Positions 7,046 to 19,700 of a DNA stretch of 64,000 nucleotides are shown in pieces. How positions within the stretch are numbered: the stretch's first letter is position 1; every line of letters begins with the position of its first letter. Location of the stretch: contig NZ_JAETZZ010000004.1 in NCBI RefSeq assembly GCF_022627325.1, positions 1 through 64,000 of the forward strand. The letters are read 5' to 3'. Origin of the DNA: Pseudomonas putida (GTDB lineage Bacteria > Pseudomonadota > Gammaproteobacteria > Pseudomonadales > Pseudomonadaceae). A model generated the notes under the pieces. It ran no database searches and was not told the origin of the DNA. It worked only from the letters and a program-made list of their open reading frames with translations. Both the position numbers and the translations under genes were made by a program.

Positions 7046-9210
7046 GCCTGCGCTCCTTGCAGTTTGGCCAGGGCGGCGTCACGGCTGTCGTCGATGACGA
7101 TGCGCCCGCCTTCGAGCACGATGATCCGCTCCACCCGTTGCAGCACGCTCAACCGGTGGGTGGCGATCACCAAGGTGCGGCCTTGGCAGAAGCGGTCGAG
7201 GTTATCGAGCAGCTTGCGTTCGGTCGTGTCGTCCAGCGAGGCGGTGGGTTCATCCAGCAGCAGTACCTGCGGCTGGCGCACCAGCAAACGTGCCAGCACC
7301 AATGCCTGGCGCTGCCCGCCGGACAGGCCCAAGCCGCCTTCCAGAATCAGGTGGTCCATACCTTTGGGCAGGCGGCGCACGAACTCCAAGGCGCCCGTGG
7401 CGGCCAGCGCGGCCACCAGCTCCTGGTCACTGGCCTGGCCGGCGCCGAGGGTGAGGTTCTCACGCAGGGTGCCGTGGAACAGCCGCGCATACTGCGCCAG
7501 CAAGCCAACGTCCCGGCGCAGGTCGGCCGGGTCCAGGTGGGCCAGGGCAATGCCGTCGAGCGTGACCTCGCCTTGCACCAGGTCCATGGCACCGCCCAGC
7601 GCCTGCAACAGCGTCGACTTGCCGGCGCCATTGCGCCCCAGCACGGCGATGCGTTCGCCCGGCCGGATGTCCAGCTGGCCGATGTTCAGCACCGGTGGTG
7701 CCTCGGGGTCGTAGCGGAAGTTGGCCTGGCGCAGCCGGTACTCCCCGCGGATGGCCGGCAGGTGTACCCGGGCTTCGCCTTCGGGGTGATCGACCGGCGC
7801 CTGCATCAGTTTGTCCAGGCCCTGTAGCGCCACCTTGGCTTGTTGCCAGCGGGTCAGCACATGGGTGAGCTGCGCCAGCGGCGCCATCATCCGCGAGGAC
7901 AGCATCGAGGCGGCCACCAGGCTACCGGTGGTGAGGTCGCCGGCAATCACCATCGGCGCGCCGATGACGATGACCACGGCAAACACCGCGCCTTGCACGT
8001 TCTGGGTCCAGGTCACCAGGCCGTTGGTCAGGGTGCGTAGATGCAGGTTGGTGTGCGCGCAGGCTGCGTTGTACTGGTTCCACTGGCGCTCGAAGCGCGC
8101 TTCGGCCTGCAGTGCCTTGATTTCATCCAGGCCCTGAACGCTTTCCACCAGCATGGCGTTGCGCAGGGACGATTCGCGCATCGAGGCATTGGCCAGGCGT
8201 GCCAGCCGGCGCTGCGCCAGCAAACCAGGCAGGAGCATGGCCAGCAGCGCCAGCAGCGGGATGAACACCAGCACGCCGCCGATCAGCCAGAACACGAACA
8301 GGAACAACAGGAAGAACGGCAGGTCGGCCAGCGCGGTGGCGGTGCTGGAGGTGATCAGGTCGCGGATCGACTCCAGCTCGCGCAGTTGCGAAATGAACGA
8401 GCCGGTGGATTTCGGCCGCGCCGAGTTGCGCAGGCGCAGGGCATGGCCGTAGACCAGGTCCGACACGCGCAGGTCGGCGCGTTTGCCGAGCAGGTCGGTA
8501 ACCTTCAGGCGCAGCAGGCGCATGCTGAAATCGAACACCAGCGCCAGCACCACACCGCCAAACAGCACGTACAGGGTGGGCAGCGATTCGGCGGGGATCA
8601 CCCGGTCATACACCTGCATCGAGAACAGCACGCCGGCCAGGGCCAGCACGTTGGCCACCAGCGAGGCGACCATCACCTGCCCGTACGGGCGCAGGTCGCG
8701 CAGCACGATGCGGGCGAACCAATGGCGGTCGTACGGGGCGGTGTAGTCGTCGGTACGTACGTCGCGCAAAGGCCGTGCCGGGCGCATCAGTGCCACGCGG
8801 TTGATGCGCCCTTCGAGCGCTTCGCGGGGCAGGCGCGAGGTGAGGCCCTGGTCGCCGGCGAACACCACGGCCAGCTGGTTGTCCTCGGTCACGGCTTCGA
8901 CCACAGCCAGCTGGCCATCGTTGAGTTCGAGCACCAGGGGGGTACGCCATTGCCGCAGGGCTTTGGCATCGAAGCGCACGAAGCGCAGGGACAGGCCGGC
9001 CTGGCGCGCCATGTGGCGCAGAATTTCATCCAGCGGCCGGGCATCTTCGACGGCCGCCAGGCGGATGCGCTGGGGCGATACATCCAACCGGTAGTGGTGG
9101 GCGACCTGCAGCATGACTTCAAGCCAAGGGCCAAGGTCCGGCCGATGGACGACAGCTGGCTCCGGGTTTTGCTGCTGCGTGGCTTGGCTCAGGTTGAGCG
9201 TATCGTTCAT
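7042..9210 (-). CDS. lapI: Type I secretion ABC transporter, LapI-like
   Basis: A 722-residue exporter of the LapB type. Order: degenerate C39-like N-terminal domain (about 25-150, without a catalytic Cys), five or six membrane segments (about 175-450), and a nucleotide-binding domain with Walker A GRNGAGKST, signature LSGGQ, Walker B VLLLDEP followed by TASLD, and the switch His in IATHRLS. The inactive C39-like domain usually docks the substrate rather than cutting a leader, which fits a giant adhesin with a C-terminal signal. It overlaps both neighbours by 4 nt, so the three exporter genes form one coupled unit. Confidence 0.92.
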   Translation of the reverse strand: MNDTLNLSQATQQQNPEPAVVHRPDLGPWLEVMLQVAHHYRLDVSPQRIRLAAVEDARPLDEILRHMARQAGLSLRFVRFDAKALRQWRTPLVLELNDGQLAVVEAVTEDNQLAVVFAGDQGLTSRLPREALEGRINRVALMRPARPLRDVRTDDYTAPYDRHWFARIVLRDLRPYGQVMVASLVANVLALAGVLFSMQVYDRVIPAESLPTLYVLFGGVVLALVFDFSMRLLRLKVTDLLGKRADLRVSDLVYGHALRLRNSARPKSTGSFISQLRELESIRDLITSSTATALADLPFFLLFLFVFWLIGGVLVFIPLLALLAMLLPGLLAQRRLARLANASMRESSLRNAMLVESVQGLDEIKALQAEARFERQWNQYNAACAHTNLHLRTLTNGLVTWTQNVQGAVFAVVIVIGAPMVIAGDLTTGSLVAASMLSSRMMAPLAQLTHVLTRWQQAKVALQGLDKLMQAPVDHPEGEARVHLPAIRGEYRLRQANFRYDPEAPPVLNIGQLDIRPGERIAVLGRNGAGKSTLLQALGGAMDLVQGEVTLDGIALAHLDPADLRRDVGLLAQYARLFHGTLRENLTLGAGQASDQELVAALAATGALEFVRRLPKGMDHLILEGGLGLSGGQRQALVLARLLVRQPQVLLLDEPTASLDDTTERKLLDNLDRFCQGRTLVIATHRLSVLQRVERIIVLEGGRIVIDDSRDAALAKLQGAQA

Positions 9211-10640
9211 GGCTCGATCTCCACCCCTTGCAGGTTGCGCCCTTCAAGGCCCAAGGCCATGCGCAGGGCGCCGGTGTTGTACAGGCAGTCGACATCCAGG
9301 CGCAGCAGGTCGGAACGGGTGCCGGCAAGTTCGAAGCGCGACTGGTAGATTTCCTGCTCGGCATTGAGCAGGTCGAGCAGCGGCCGTGTGCCCAGGTCCA
9401 GGTATTGCCGGCCGTAGAGCATGCGTGCCTCCTTGATGCTGGCCTGGCGCGCCTGGAGCGAACTCAGCCGGCGGCCCAGCCCCGAGGTTTGCGCCATGGC
9501 TTCGGCCAGGCCGCGACGGGCCTGCAGGCGTGCCGCGTCTTCGGCGGAGTCGGCAGCGGTCAGGGCATACCCGGCCGCGCGGCTGCGGGCGCTGATGGCA
9601 CCGCCTTGGTAGATCGGCACTTCGAGGTTCAGGTAAATGCCCGCCTGGGTGCGGTCGAGGCGGTTGTTGTCGCGGTCGTAGTCGTTGTCCAGGTAGTGGT
9701 TGACCTGCGGCTGCAGCGACAGCGTCGGGTAGGCCTCGGCCTTGGCCTGTGCCAGTTCGGCTTGGGATTGTGCGCGCAGGGCCAGGGCCATGAGCACTGC
9801 AGGCAGGCGGTCATCACCTTGCGGTGGGCGCTTGCAGGCCTGGTCGAGTTCGGGGGGCGTTTCTTCGGCAAGGGCCGGCGGTGAAACGCGGCCGAGCAGG
9901 GCGGCGAGGGTAGAGCGCCAGCGCTGGTACTGGGCCTGATACTCCTCGAGGGTCGCGCGCGCGCCTTCCACCCGGGACTCGGCCTGGACCACGTCGGAGC
10001 GCGTACTGGCGCCCATGTCGCTGCGCTGGCGCGCCATGCCGGCAATCGCGTTGACGCCGTTGATCTGCTCACGGGCAATCACCATGAGCTGCTCGTAGCG
10101 GCGGGTTTCGATCCAGGCGTAGGCGGTATCGCGGGCCAGGTCGTCGATGACCAGCAGGATGTTGGCCTGGGCCCGGGCGGCAGCGGCTTTGGCGGCGTCG
10201 ACGGCGCTGTCGACCTTGCCGAAATCGTAGAGCATCTGCTTGAGCGACAGGTTCAGCGCCTGGCTGCTGCGGTCGCCGCCATACCCGCTGTCATAGCCGG
10301 TGCGGATACCGCCGGAAAGCTGCGGGTAGTAACCGGCGCGCGCCACGTTGATGCCTTCGCCTTGCTTGTACAGGTTGCCGACGGCTTCAGCGATGCTGGG
10401 GTGCCACTGCGCAGCGGCCAGCACCGCCTCGGCCAGCCCGAGCCGATCGCCATGGGTGGCGGCCTGGCCTGCCGCGGGGCGGGCAGGGATGGCATCGGGG
10501 GCATCGCGTAGCAGTGACGGGCCGATGGTGCGTAGCGAGGGGTCTATGTCATCGGCTGCCTGCGCAACCGGGTTCCAAATCAATGCCAGGAGCGCGACGG
10601 CTCCCGGCAACAGCGGTGACAGCGGACTGCTTCGCTTCAC
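9207..10640 (-). CDS. lapH: TolC-family outer-membrane secretion protein, LapH-like
   Basis: A 477-residue protein with a signal peptide (cleavage near VAQA, residues 25-28) and two outer-membrane efflux-protein repeats rich in helices, e.g. EAVLAAAQWHPSIAEA and the second half ending DLLRLDVDCLYNTGALRMALGL. It forms the outer-membrane tunnel of the type I system. It is the first exporter gene, 63 nt downstream of the lapF stop, and overlaps lapI by 4 nt. A dedicated TolC protein next to its adhesin suggests this system does not depend on a shared TolC. Confidence 0.9.
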   Translation of the reverse strand: MKRSSPLSPLLPGAVALLALIWNPVAQAADDIDPSLRTIGPSLLRDAPDAIPARPAAGQAATHGDRLGLAEAVLAAAQWHPSIAEAVGNLYKQGEGINVARAGYYPQLSGGIRTGYDSGYGGDRSSQALNLSLKQMLYDFGKVDSAVDAAKAAAARAQANILLVIDDLARDTAYAWIETRRYEQLMVIAREQINGVNAIAGMARQRSDMGASTRSDVVQAESRVEGARATLEEYQAQYQRWRSTLAALLGRVSPPALAEETPPELDQACKRPPQGDDRLPAVLMALALRAQSQAELAQAKAEAYPTLSLQPQVNHYLDNDYDRDNNRLDRTQAGIYLNLEVPIYQGGAISARSRAAGYALTAADSAEDAARLQARRGLAEAMAQTSGLGRRLSSLQARQASIKEARMLYGRQYLDLGTRPLLDLLNAEQEIYQSRFELAGTRSDLLRLDVDCLYNTGALRMALGLEGRNLQGVEIEP

Positions 10641-10668
10641 ATAATTCCCTTACTGCTGATCGTCCTTG

Positions 10669-10691
10669 CCGCCGGGCATGGCGCCCGGCGG
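10669..10691 (-). terminator. GC-rich stem-loop between lapF and lapH
   Basis: Perfect 9-bp inverted repeat CCGCCGGGC/GCCCGGCGG with a 5-nt loop. No T-tract follows, so it is more likely an mRNA 3'-end stabiliser or partial terminator that sets the ratio of adhesin to exporter mRNA than a strong terminator. Confidence 0.5.
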
Positions 10692-10703
10692 GTTACTGCG
10701 GCC

Positions 10704-13700
10704 TCAGACGACATGGATGCCGTTCTGCACCCACAGGTGGTGGCTCGGATCCTCCTGGGCCGTGTATTGGTTATAGTCGATGCCGTCGGCGCTCTGGCTG
10801 CCGGTCAGGCTCCAGTTATCGGTCATGTGCACCGAATCCTTGTCGTCACCTTTGATCAGCAGGGTGCTGCTGCCGCTTTCGGTGACGGCCACCACATCCG
10901 CCAGGCTCAGCGTCAGGGCCACTGCGCTGGTGTCGTTGAGGTCGATGATTTCGATGTCGTGGACACGCTCGGCCAGAGAGCTCAGGTCGATGCTGGCATC
11001 GCCGCCGCCCCACAGCAGGGTGTCGGTACCACTGCCGCCGTCGACGCTGGCGAAGGCCTGGTCGACCACCACGAGGGTGTCGTCGCCGGCCCCGCCTTGC
11101 AGGCTGATGTGCCCGCCCTGGCTGCCATCGAGGTGGTCATTGCCATCGCTGCCGGCAATCACCTCGGTCGATGCGGCCGTGGCCACACTGGCCAAGGCCG
11201 CCCCCTCGTCACCGCTTTCAGCCAGCAGCGAGGTGGTCGCGGTAAACCCGGTGGCGTTGTCCAGGTTGATGGTCAGCGTTGCGGTATCGGTGGTGCCGTT
11301 GGGGTGCGTCAGTTCGTAGGTGAAGGTGTCCTGTTGGCCGATCACTGCCGAGGTCAGGCCCTCCTTGAGGGTATAGGTGTAGCTGCCGTCAGCGTTCACC
11401 AGAAGCGTACCGTAGGTGCCGGCCACGCTCACGCCGTTGTAACCGGGGATGGCGTAAGTGTTGGCCGCTACCAGCACGCTGAGCACGGTCAGCGTCGAAC
11501 CGAGGTTGTCGGCTCCGCCCCCGGCAGTGTCGGTCAGCAGGTTGCCGGTCACGGGGGTGTAGCCGCTGACCACGAACTCGTTGGTGTACGTGGTGGTGGT
11601 GTTGAGGCTGGTGGTGATCGAGCTGGCCAGGCCAATGCCACCTGCGCTGACACGGATCTCGTAGGTACCGGCGCCCTGGTTCTGGAAGGTGTAGGCCGAA
11701 CCGCCGCCGAGCAGGCTGACCAGCGACCCACCGGGCACAGACTGCACGAGGACGTACTGGCCGGTAGCCGTGTTGAGTTTGTAAAGGCCGAGGGTGGTGC
11801 CGTTGAGCAGGCCCAGCAGGTTGGCGGAGTTGAGTACCACTTGCAGGTTGGCGGTGGTGTCAGCGGCAACGGTGGTGGTGTAGGCCGCCTGCCGCGAGCC
11901 GATCAGCGGCAGGGACAGTGTGCCCAGTGTGGCGCTGGCGGTGTCCACCCGGTTCGCCAGGCTGATGTTGGTGCTGTCGATGTCGTTGACGGCATCGACC
12001 ACCGTGGCGGGCGCGCTGAGGTTGCTGTCGCTCCAGACCTCCGTGGCTTGCGGGCTGTCGATTCGCACATACAGGTTGGCGACATCGGTCAGGCCGTTGC
12101 CGTGCACCAGTTGATAGCTGAACACGTCCACCTTGCCGACGCTGGCGGGGGTGCCGTTGGGCGTGTAGGTGTAGCTGCCATCGGCGCGGATCACCAAGGT
12201 GCCATACAGGCCCTGCACTTCGGTGGCGCTGCCGGCGGTGACGTAGCTGCCGTTCTTGAGCACTTGCAGCACGGCACTGCTGTCCGGGCCACGGGCATCG
12301 GTGGTGCCGTCGACCCCGGGGTCGGTGATGACGTTGCCGGTAGTGGGGGTACCGGTGCCGGTGAACTGGGTCAGGCTGGTGGTTTCGATGTCCAGCGTGG
12401 TGGTCACGTTGGTCACCAGGCCGATCCCGCCACTGGCGACGGTCAGCCGGTACTCACCGGCTTGCAGCTCGCCGATGTCGACGCGCACCCCTTGGCCCAA
12501 AGGCAGCAGGACCAGGTCCAGCAGGCCTTGGCTGTTACCGGTCGCCACCGTGACCCAGGCCCCGGCAGCATTTTTTACCTGCAAGGTGAAGGTGGTGTTG
12601 TCGAGCAGGGCCAGGGCACTGCTTGTGGTCAGCGTCAAGGTAGGGTCAACCGTGGTGCCGGCCCCGACCGTCCAGGTGTAAGTCTTGCTGAAGCCCGCCA
12701 GCAGGGTGGTGAAACTGTCGGTGTAGGTCTGCGTGGCGACAACCGGTGCCAGGTTGACGGTGGCGCTCGCCAGGTTGTCGCTGGCGATCACCGGTGCATT
12801 GGCGTCGACGTCCGGCGCGGTGATGGTGACGTTGCCGGAGACGTTGTTGCGGGGGTCGGTGAGCGACACCGACAGGCTCTGGCCGTTGTCCTGGGCAGGT
12901 GTCAGGGTGACGGAGAAGGTGCCGTCGGGCTGCACCGTGCCGGTTTGCAGGACGGTGCCGTTGGCGCTGCGCACCGTGACCGTGGCGCCAGCCTCGCCGC
13001 TGCCGGTCAGCGTGCTGCCGTCGGCGCTGATCACCAGGTTGCTGGCCAGCGCTGGCGGGGTGAGGTCTGGAGCGGTCAGTGCGGTGCCGGTCGAAGCGTT
13101 GCCGCTGGCGTCGGTCAAGGTGACCGTCAGGGCCTGGTTGTCGATCTGCGCCGCCGCCAGGCTGACCACGAACAGGCCGTTGCTGCCGACTGTGGCGGTG
13201 CCGAGCACGGTGCCTGCCGCGTCGCGCACGGTGACGGTGCTGCCGATCTGGCCAGAGCCGCTGACCGTGGTGCCGTTGGCGTTGATGGCGGCCACTGGCG
13301 CCGCGGGTGGCGTGGTGTCGGGTGCTGTGACGCTGGCGCTGCCGGACTGGTTGCCGGCGGCATCGGACTGGCGCACGGTGAGCAACTGCCCGTCGTTCTG
13401 CGTGGTGGAGAGGTTGACGGTGAAGCTGCCATTGGGTTGCACCACCGCGCTGCCCAGCGGCCCGCCCGGGCCGGTGACGGTGACTGTCGCGCCGGGCTCG
13501 CCGACACCGGTCAGCACGGTGCCTGCGCCGCCCACGGCCAGGTTGGTCGGTGCCGCCGGCGCCTGAGTGTCCGGCGCGGTATAGCTGGTGCTGCCCGAGG
13601 CATTCGCTGCCGCGTCGACCTGCGTCACACCGAGTACCTGGCCGTTGAGCTGCGCGCTGGCCAGGTTGATGCTGAACACGCCGCCCGCGTTGACCACGCC

Positions 13701-16700
13701 GGTGCCGAGCACATTGCCATTGGCATCGCGCACGGTGACTGTGGCATTGGCTTCACCAGTGCCGGTCAGCACCAGGCCATTGGCGGACAGCGCAGTGACC
13801 ACCGGGTTGGCCGGCGGCGTGCTGTCTGCCGCCTGCACGAACACCGGTTGCGACTCAGTGCCCGCCACCGCCTCGGCAGTGACCGACAGCGATTGGCCAT
13901 TCAACTGGGCGCTGTCGAGTTGCAGACTGAAGTCGCCGTTGCCGTCCGCTGTACCAGTACCGATCACATTGCCCTCACTGTCATAGACAGTGATGGACGC
14001 CCCGCTGGTGGCGTTACCCGTGAGGGTCAGGCCGTCAGGGTCCAGCACCACGTTGGTCGGGGGCGCTGAGGGTGGAACATCCGGGGTGAGGTAGGTCTGT
14101 ACTGGCGAGGGGTTGGTACCGTCGTTTTGGATCACTTCCAATGTGACGTCTGCGCCAGGTGCGGGGTCGAGGCCGATGGAGAAGTTGCCATTGGCATCGA
14201 CCACGCCGGTGCCGATCACAGCGCCTTCCAGGCTGACCGTCACTGTAGCGTTGGGCTCGCCGCGCCCGGTGAGCACGTCGTAGTCGGCATTGATGGCCAG
14301 ATTGGTCACCGGTGCAGGCGGCGACGTGTCGCCAGCCTGGTAAGTGGCTGGCAGCGAAGCGTTGCCCGCCTCATCAAGGGCGACCACGGTCAGCAATTGG
14401 CCGTTGTCCTGCGCCGGGCTCAACGTCACGCTGAAGGTGCCGTCTTGGTTGGCCTGGATGGTGCCGAGAATGGTGTTGTCCGGGCCGCGCACGGTGATGA
14501 TGCTGTCGGGTTCGGCACTACCGGTCAGCAGCGTGCCCGTCGTGTCCAGCGCCAGGCCGGTGGGTTGCCCCGGTGGCACCAGGTCCGGGGCGGTCACTTC
14601 GAGTGGCGCGCTGGGGTTGCCGGTGGCGTCCTGAGCGACCACGGTCAGTACCTGGCCGTCGATCTGTGGGGTGGTGAGGTCAAGCACGAAGGTGCCATCA
14701 GGGTCGATCACGCCCTGGCCGACCATGTCGCCACGGTCGTTCATCACGGTGATGCGCGCCCCTGCTTCGCCGCTACCGGTGAGCTGGGTGCCGCTGTCGT
14801 TGAGCACCGCGACCACCGTGGCCGGCGGCGTGGTGTCGGCTGCGGTGGCCGAGCTGATGGGCGATACGTTGTCGCTGTCGTCTGTCAGGGTTACCTGAAC
14901 CGTCTGGCCGTTGAGCTGCGCCGAGCTGAGGTCGACCACGAAGGTACCGTCGGCCCCCACGGTGGCGGTGCCGATTTCAGTGGTACCCAGGTACACCCGT
15001 ACCGTGGTGCCCGCTTCGCCGACGCCGCTTAGCTGATCGCCTGCAGCATTGAAGCGCAGTTCGGTCGCCGCTGCAGGGGGCGTGAGGTCGGGGGCATCGA
15101 CGGTGACCGGCGCGCTGATGTTGCCGGGTGGGTCGGCCTGCTGTACCGACAGCACTTGCTGGTTGATCTGGGCGGGCGACAGTTCTACAGAGAAGCTGCC
15201 GTCGGTGAGCACAATGGTCGTACCGAGCACTACGCCTGCGGCATTGGTCACCGTGACGGTGGCGCCTGGTTCACCCTGGCCGGTGACCACGCTGCCATCG
15301 GCATTGATGGCCACCTCTGTGAGGATGGCCGGCGGCGTGAAGTCGGGCGTTTGCAAGGTGGCGACCGCCGACACGTTGCCGGCTGCGTCGGCCTGGCTGA
15401 GGCTGAGCAGTTCGGCGTTGCCCAGTGCCGGGTTGAGCGTGACGGTGAAATTACCGCTGGCATCGACCACTGCCGTGCCGATTTCGTCGCCCTGGGCGTT
15501 GGTCACACTCACCTGTGCGCCGGGCTCGCCGCGGCCGGTGAGGGTAACCCCGTCGCTGGAAATCGCAAGCTCGGTGGGGGCGGCTGGAGGGGTGGTATCG
15601 GCTGCGGTGATGGGGCTGGGGTCGGACTGGTTGCCGGCGGCATCGGTCAGTACCACCTGCACCTGCTGGCCGTTGGCTTGTGGCGCGCTGAGCGTGACCT
15701 GGAAGGTACCGTCGGCGCGGACCACTGCGCTGCCCAGTGTACTGCCATCGGCAGCCAGCACTTTGACGGTGCTGCCGGCCTCGCCGGTACCGTTGAGCAT
15801 GCTGCCGCCGCCGGCGAATGCCAGGTTGCCAGCTGCATCGGGTGCCACGCGGTCGGGCGCAGTCAGGCTGACACTGTCGGACTCGTTGCCCGCGGCGTCG
15901 GTCTGCTGTGCACTGAGCTGCTCGCCATTGATCTGGGCGGTACTCAGGCCAATGCTGAAATTACCATCGGCACCGACAACCGCGGTGCCCAGGTCGACAC
16001 CGCCTTCGCCGAGCACGGTCACCGTGGCGCCCGGCTCACCTCGGCCGGTGAGCGTCAGGCCATCGGCGCTCAGCACCAGGTTGGTCAGCGCTTGTGGAGC
16101 GGTGGTGTCCGGCGCCTGCAGGGTCGCAGGCAACGAAGCACTGCCATCGGTGCCCACGGCACTGACCTGCAAGACTTCACCGTTGGCCTGAACGCTGTCG
16201 AGGTTGACCGTGAAGCTGCCGTCATTGCCCACTGGCGCAGTACCCAACAGCACGCCGTCAGGGCCATACACACTGACGGTGCTGCCAGGGGATCCATTGC
16301 CGGTAACCACCAGGCCGTCGGCTGAGAGCGTCAGGTTGTCCGGAATGTCCGGTGCCAGGTCGCCCGGCGCGGTCACGGTCTGTGCCGGCGAGGTGTTCTG
16401 CGCGGCATCGGACTGGGTCACGCTGAGGTTTTCGCCGGCTATCGCTGCAGGGCTGAGCGCGACGGTGAAATGGCCATCGCTGCCGACCGTGGCGGTCCCC
16501 AGCGAGGTGCCGTCGGGCGCGCGCACGGTGACCGTGGCGCCGGCTTCGCCAGTACCTGTCAGGCTGGCGCCGTCGGCAGCGACGGCCAGGTTGGCGACGG
16601 CGGTGGGTGGTGTGGTATCGGCTGCGGTGTAAGGCGCGGCAGGCGACACGTTGCCTGCGGCATCGGTGGCCGTAACCTGCAAGGTCTGGCCGTTGGTTTG

Positions 16701-19700
16701 GGCGCTGCTCAGGGTGACCTGGAAGGTGCCATTGCTGCTGGCCACGGCGGTACCCAGGACATTGCCTGCGGCATCACGCACGGTAACGGTGCTGCCTGCT
16801 TCGGCGCTGCCGCTCAGTTGCACGCCACTGCTGGCCAGGGCGAGGTCGGTTGGCGCCGCGGGTGGGGTGAGGTCCGGCGCTGTTACCGCAACGGGCGGCG
16901 AGGTGTTGTTGCCCGCGTCGGTCTGGGTCACGCTCAAGTTCTGGGCGTTGAGTTGCGCGCTGGTCAGGGTGAGGGTGAAGCTGCCGTTGGCGACCACCTG
17001 GCCGGTGCCAATGATGGTGCCATCGGGGCCGCGTACCGTCACGCTGGCACCCGCTTCACCCAAGCCGGTGAGGGTCAGGCCATTGTTGTTGAGCACCACA
17101 TTGGTCAGCGGGGCTGGTGCGGTGAGGTCGGGTGTATCGAGGGTGACAGCAGGCGAGGTGTTGCCAGCTGCATCCAGCTGGCTCACACCGATCGCCTGGC
17201 CGGTTGCCTGTGGCGTATCGAATGTGACCGTGAAACGTCCATCAGCACCCACGGTCGCGGTGCCGACCACGGTGCCGGCGGCGTTGCGCACCTGCACGGT
17301 GGCGCCGGCTTCGCCACTGCCTGACAGCTGCCTGCCATCGGCGCTGAGCACGGGGTTGCCGACCGCCGCCGGGGGCGTGCGGTCCGGTGTTGCCAGGTTC
17401 GCCGGGCCAGACACATTGCCAGCGGCATCGCTGAGGGTGACCTGCAAGGCGCTGCCGGTGGTTTGCGCACTTGGCAGGGTGATCTGGAACTCGCCGCTCT
17501 GGTTGACGGTGCCGGTGGCCAGTACCGCGCCACTGGCATCGCGCACTGTCACCGTGGCGCCCGCCTCACCCTGGCCGCTGACGACGGTTGCCGCGCTGTT
17601 CAGGCTCAGGCCGGCGGGCGCATCAGGTGCTTGCAGGTCAGGCGCCTGCAAGGTTGCGGCCAGCGAGCTATTGCCCGCCGCGTCGCTCTGGGTGACGGTG
17701 AGGTTCTGGCCGTTGGCTTGCTGGGGTGTCAGTGTGACGCTGAACAAGCCGTTGCTGCCAACGATGGCGGTGCCCAGTTCGGTGCCTTGGGCATCGACCA
17801 CGCGCACGGTCGCACCCACCTCGCCCTGGCCGGTGAGGGTACTGCCGCTGCCGTCGAGGGCAAGCTGGGTGGGGGCATCCGGGGCGGTATTGTCTTCGGC
17901 CACGATCGTGGCCGGTACGGAAGGTTTACCGCCGGCTGAAAGGCGTGCGCTGACCTGCAGGGTCTGGGCATTGAGCTGGGCGTCGCTGAAGAACACGCGG
18001 AAGATGCCGTCGCTGCCGACCGTCGCGGTGCCCAGCGTGGTGCCGCCGGAGGTCACGGTGATCAGCGAGCCCACGGTGCCTTGGCCGGTCAGGAGGAAGC
18101 CGTCGGCACTGATGGTCAGCGCCGTGGGTGTGGCGACCTCGGTGCCGTCTGGCCCGTCCACGTTTACTGGGGTCTCGTTGCCAGCGTCGTCCCGGACCAC
18201 CACCTGCACGGTGTCGCCGGCAACCAGAGGTGGGTCGACTTCGACCACGAAGGTGCCGTCCGGCCCGGCGGTTGCGGTGCCCAGTTCAGTGGGGCCGTCG
18301 CGAACGATGATGGTGGCGCCGGGTTCGGCAGTACCCCCGATGGTCCCGCCATCCGGGCTGATCGTGATGTCGGTGGCCGCATCAGGCGGTGTGGTGTCCG
18401 GCGCGGTAACGGTCGATGCGCCAGAGTCGTTGCCGGCCCCGTCGCTGACCACCACGGTCAGGGTCTCGCCATTGGTGAGCGGGGTATCAAGCGGCACGCT
18501 GAAGCTGCCGTCACCGTTCACTGCAACGGTGGTGGAATTGCCACTGGGGTCGGTCACCGTGACCGTGCTGGCCCCGGGGGCGTTGCCGGTCACCGTGGTG
18601 CCATCCGGGCTGACGTCTACATCGGTCGGCAGCGCAGGCGGCGTGAGGTCCGGCGCAGTGGCCTGGGCAGCGAGGGAGGTGTTGCCGGCAGCATCGGTGA
18701 GGGTCACCTCGAGGCTCTGCCCATCCAGTTGCGCTGGCGACAGCGGCACGCTGAAGTTGCCGCCCACCGGCACCACGACCGTGCCCAGCAGGTCGCCGTT
18801 GGCATTGCGCACTTCAACGGTGGAGCCGACCTCACCGTTGCCTTGCAGCGTTGTGCCATCGGCACTGACTTGCACGCCGGTCGGGGTGGCTGGGCCGGTT
18901 GAATCGTCGGCGGTGAAGGTGGCCGATGGCGAGGTATTGCCCTGATCGTCGACAAGCACCACCGACAGAACTTCGCCGTTGGTCTGGGCAGGGGCGAGGG
19001 TGACGGTGAAGCTGCCGTCGGGTTGCACTTGGGCATCGCCCAGCAATTGCCCGCCAGCATCGCGCACTTCTACGGTGGCGCCTGGCTCACCTTGCCCGCT
19101 CAACACACTGCCATCGGCGCTCAGCCCCAGGCCTTGTGCAGGTTGCGGTGCTTCCAGGTCGTTGGCGGTGACGGTGCCGGCAGTGGAGGTGTTGCCCGCA
19201 GCGTCCGCCTGGGTGACGGACAGCGTCTGGCCGTTGAGCTGCGGTGGGTCGAGGGTCACCCGGAAGCTACCGTCGGCCTCCACCACGGCAGTGCCCACTA
19301 CTGCGCCGCCGGTGCCGATGACGCGCACCTGCGCGCCGGGCTCGCCGCTACCGGTGAGCACGCTGCCATCGGCGGAAAGGGCCAGGCCGGTGGGGGTGTC
19401 GGGCGCCTGATTGTCCGGGGCTGGCAGGTCGACCGCTGCAGACACGTTACCGGTTGGGTCGCGTTGCTCCACGGTCAAGGCCTGGCCATTGGTCTGCGGC
19501 GGGGCAAGGGTGAGCTCGAAGGTACCGTCGCCGGCCACCTCGACGCTGCCCAGTACAGTACCGTCGGGGCTGCGCACGATCACGGTGGCACCTGGTTCGC
19601 CAGTGCCGCTGACGGTGGTGCCGCTGTCGTCGATGCTCGGGTTGCCGACGACTTGCGGTGGGGTACTGTCGGGCGCGGTGAAGTCGACCGGCCCGGCACT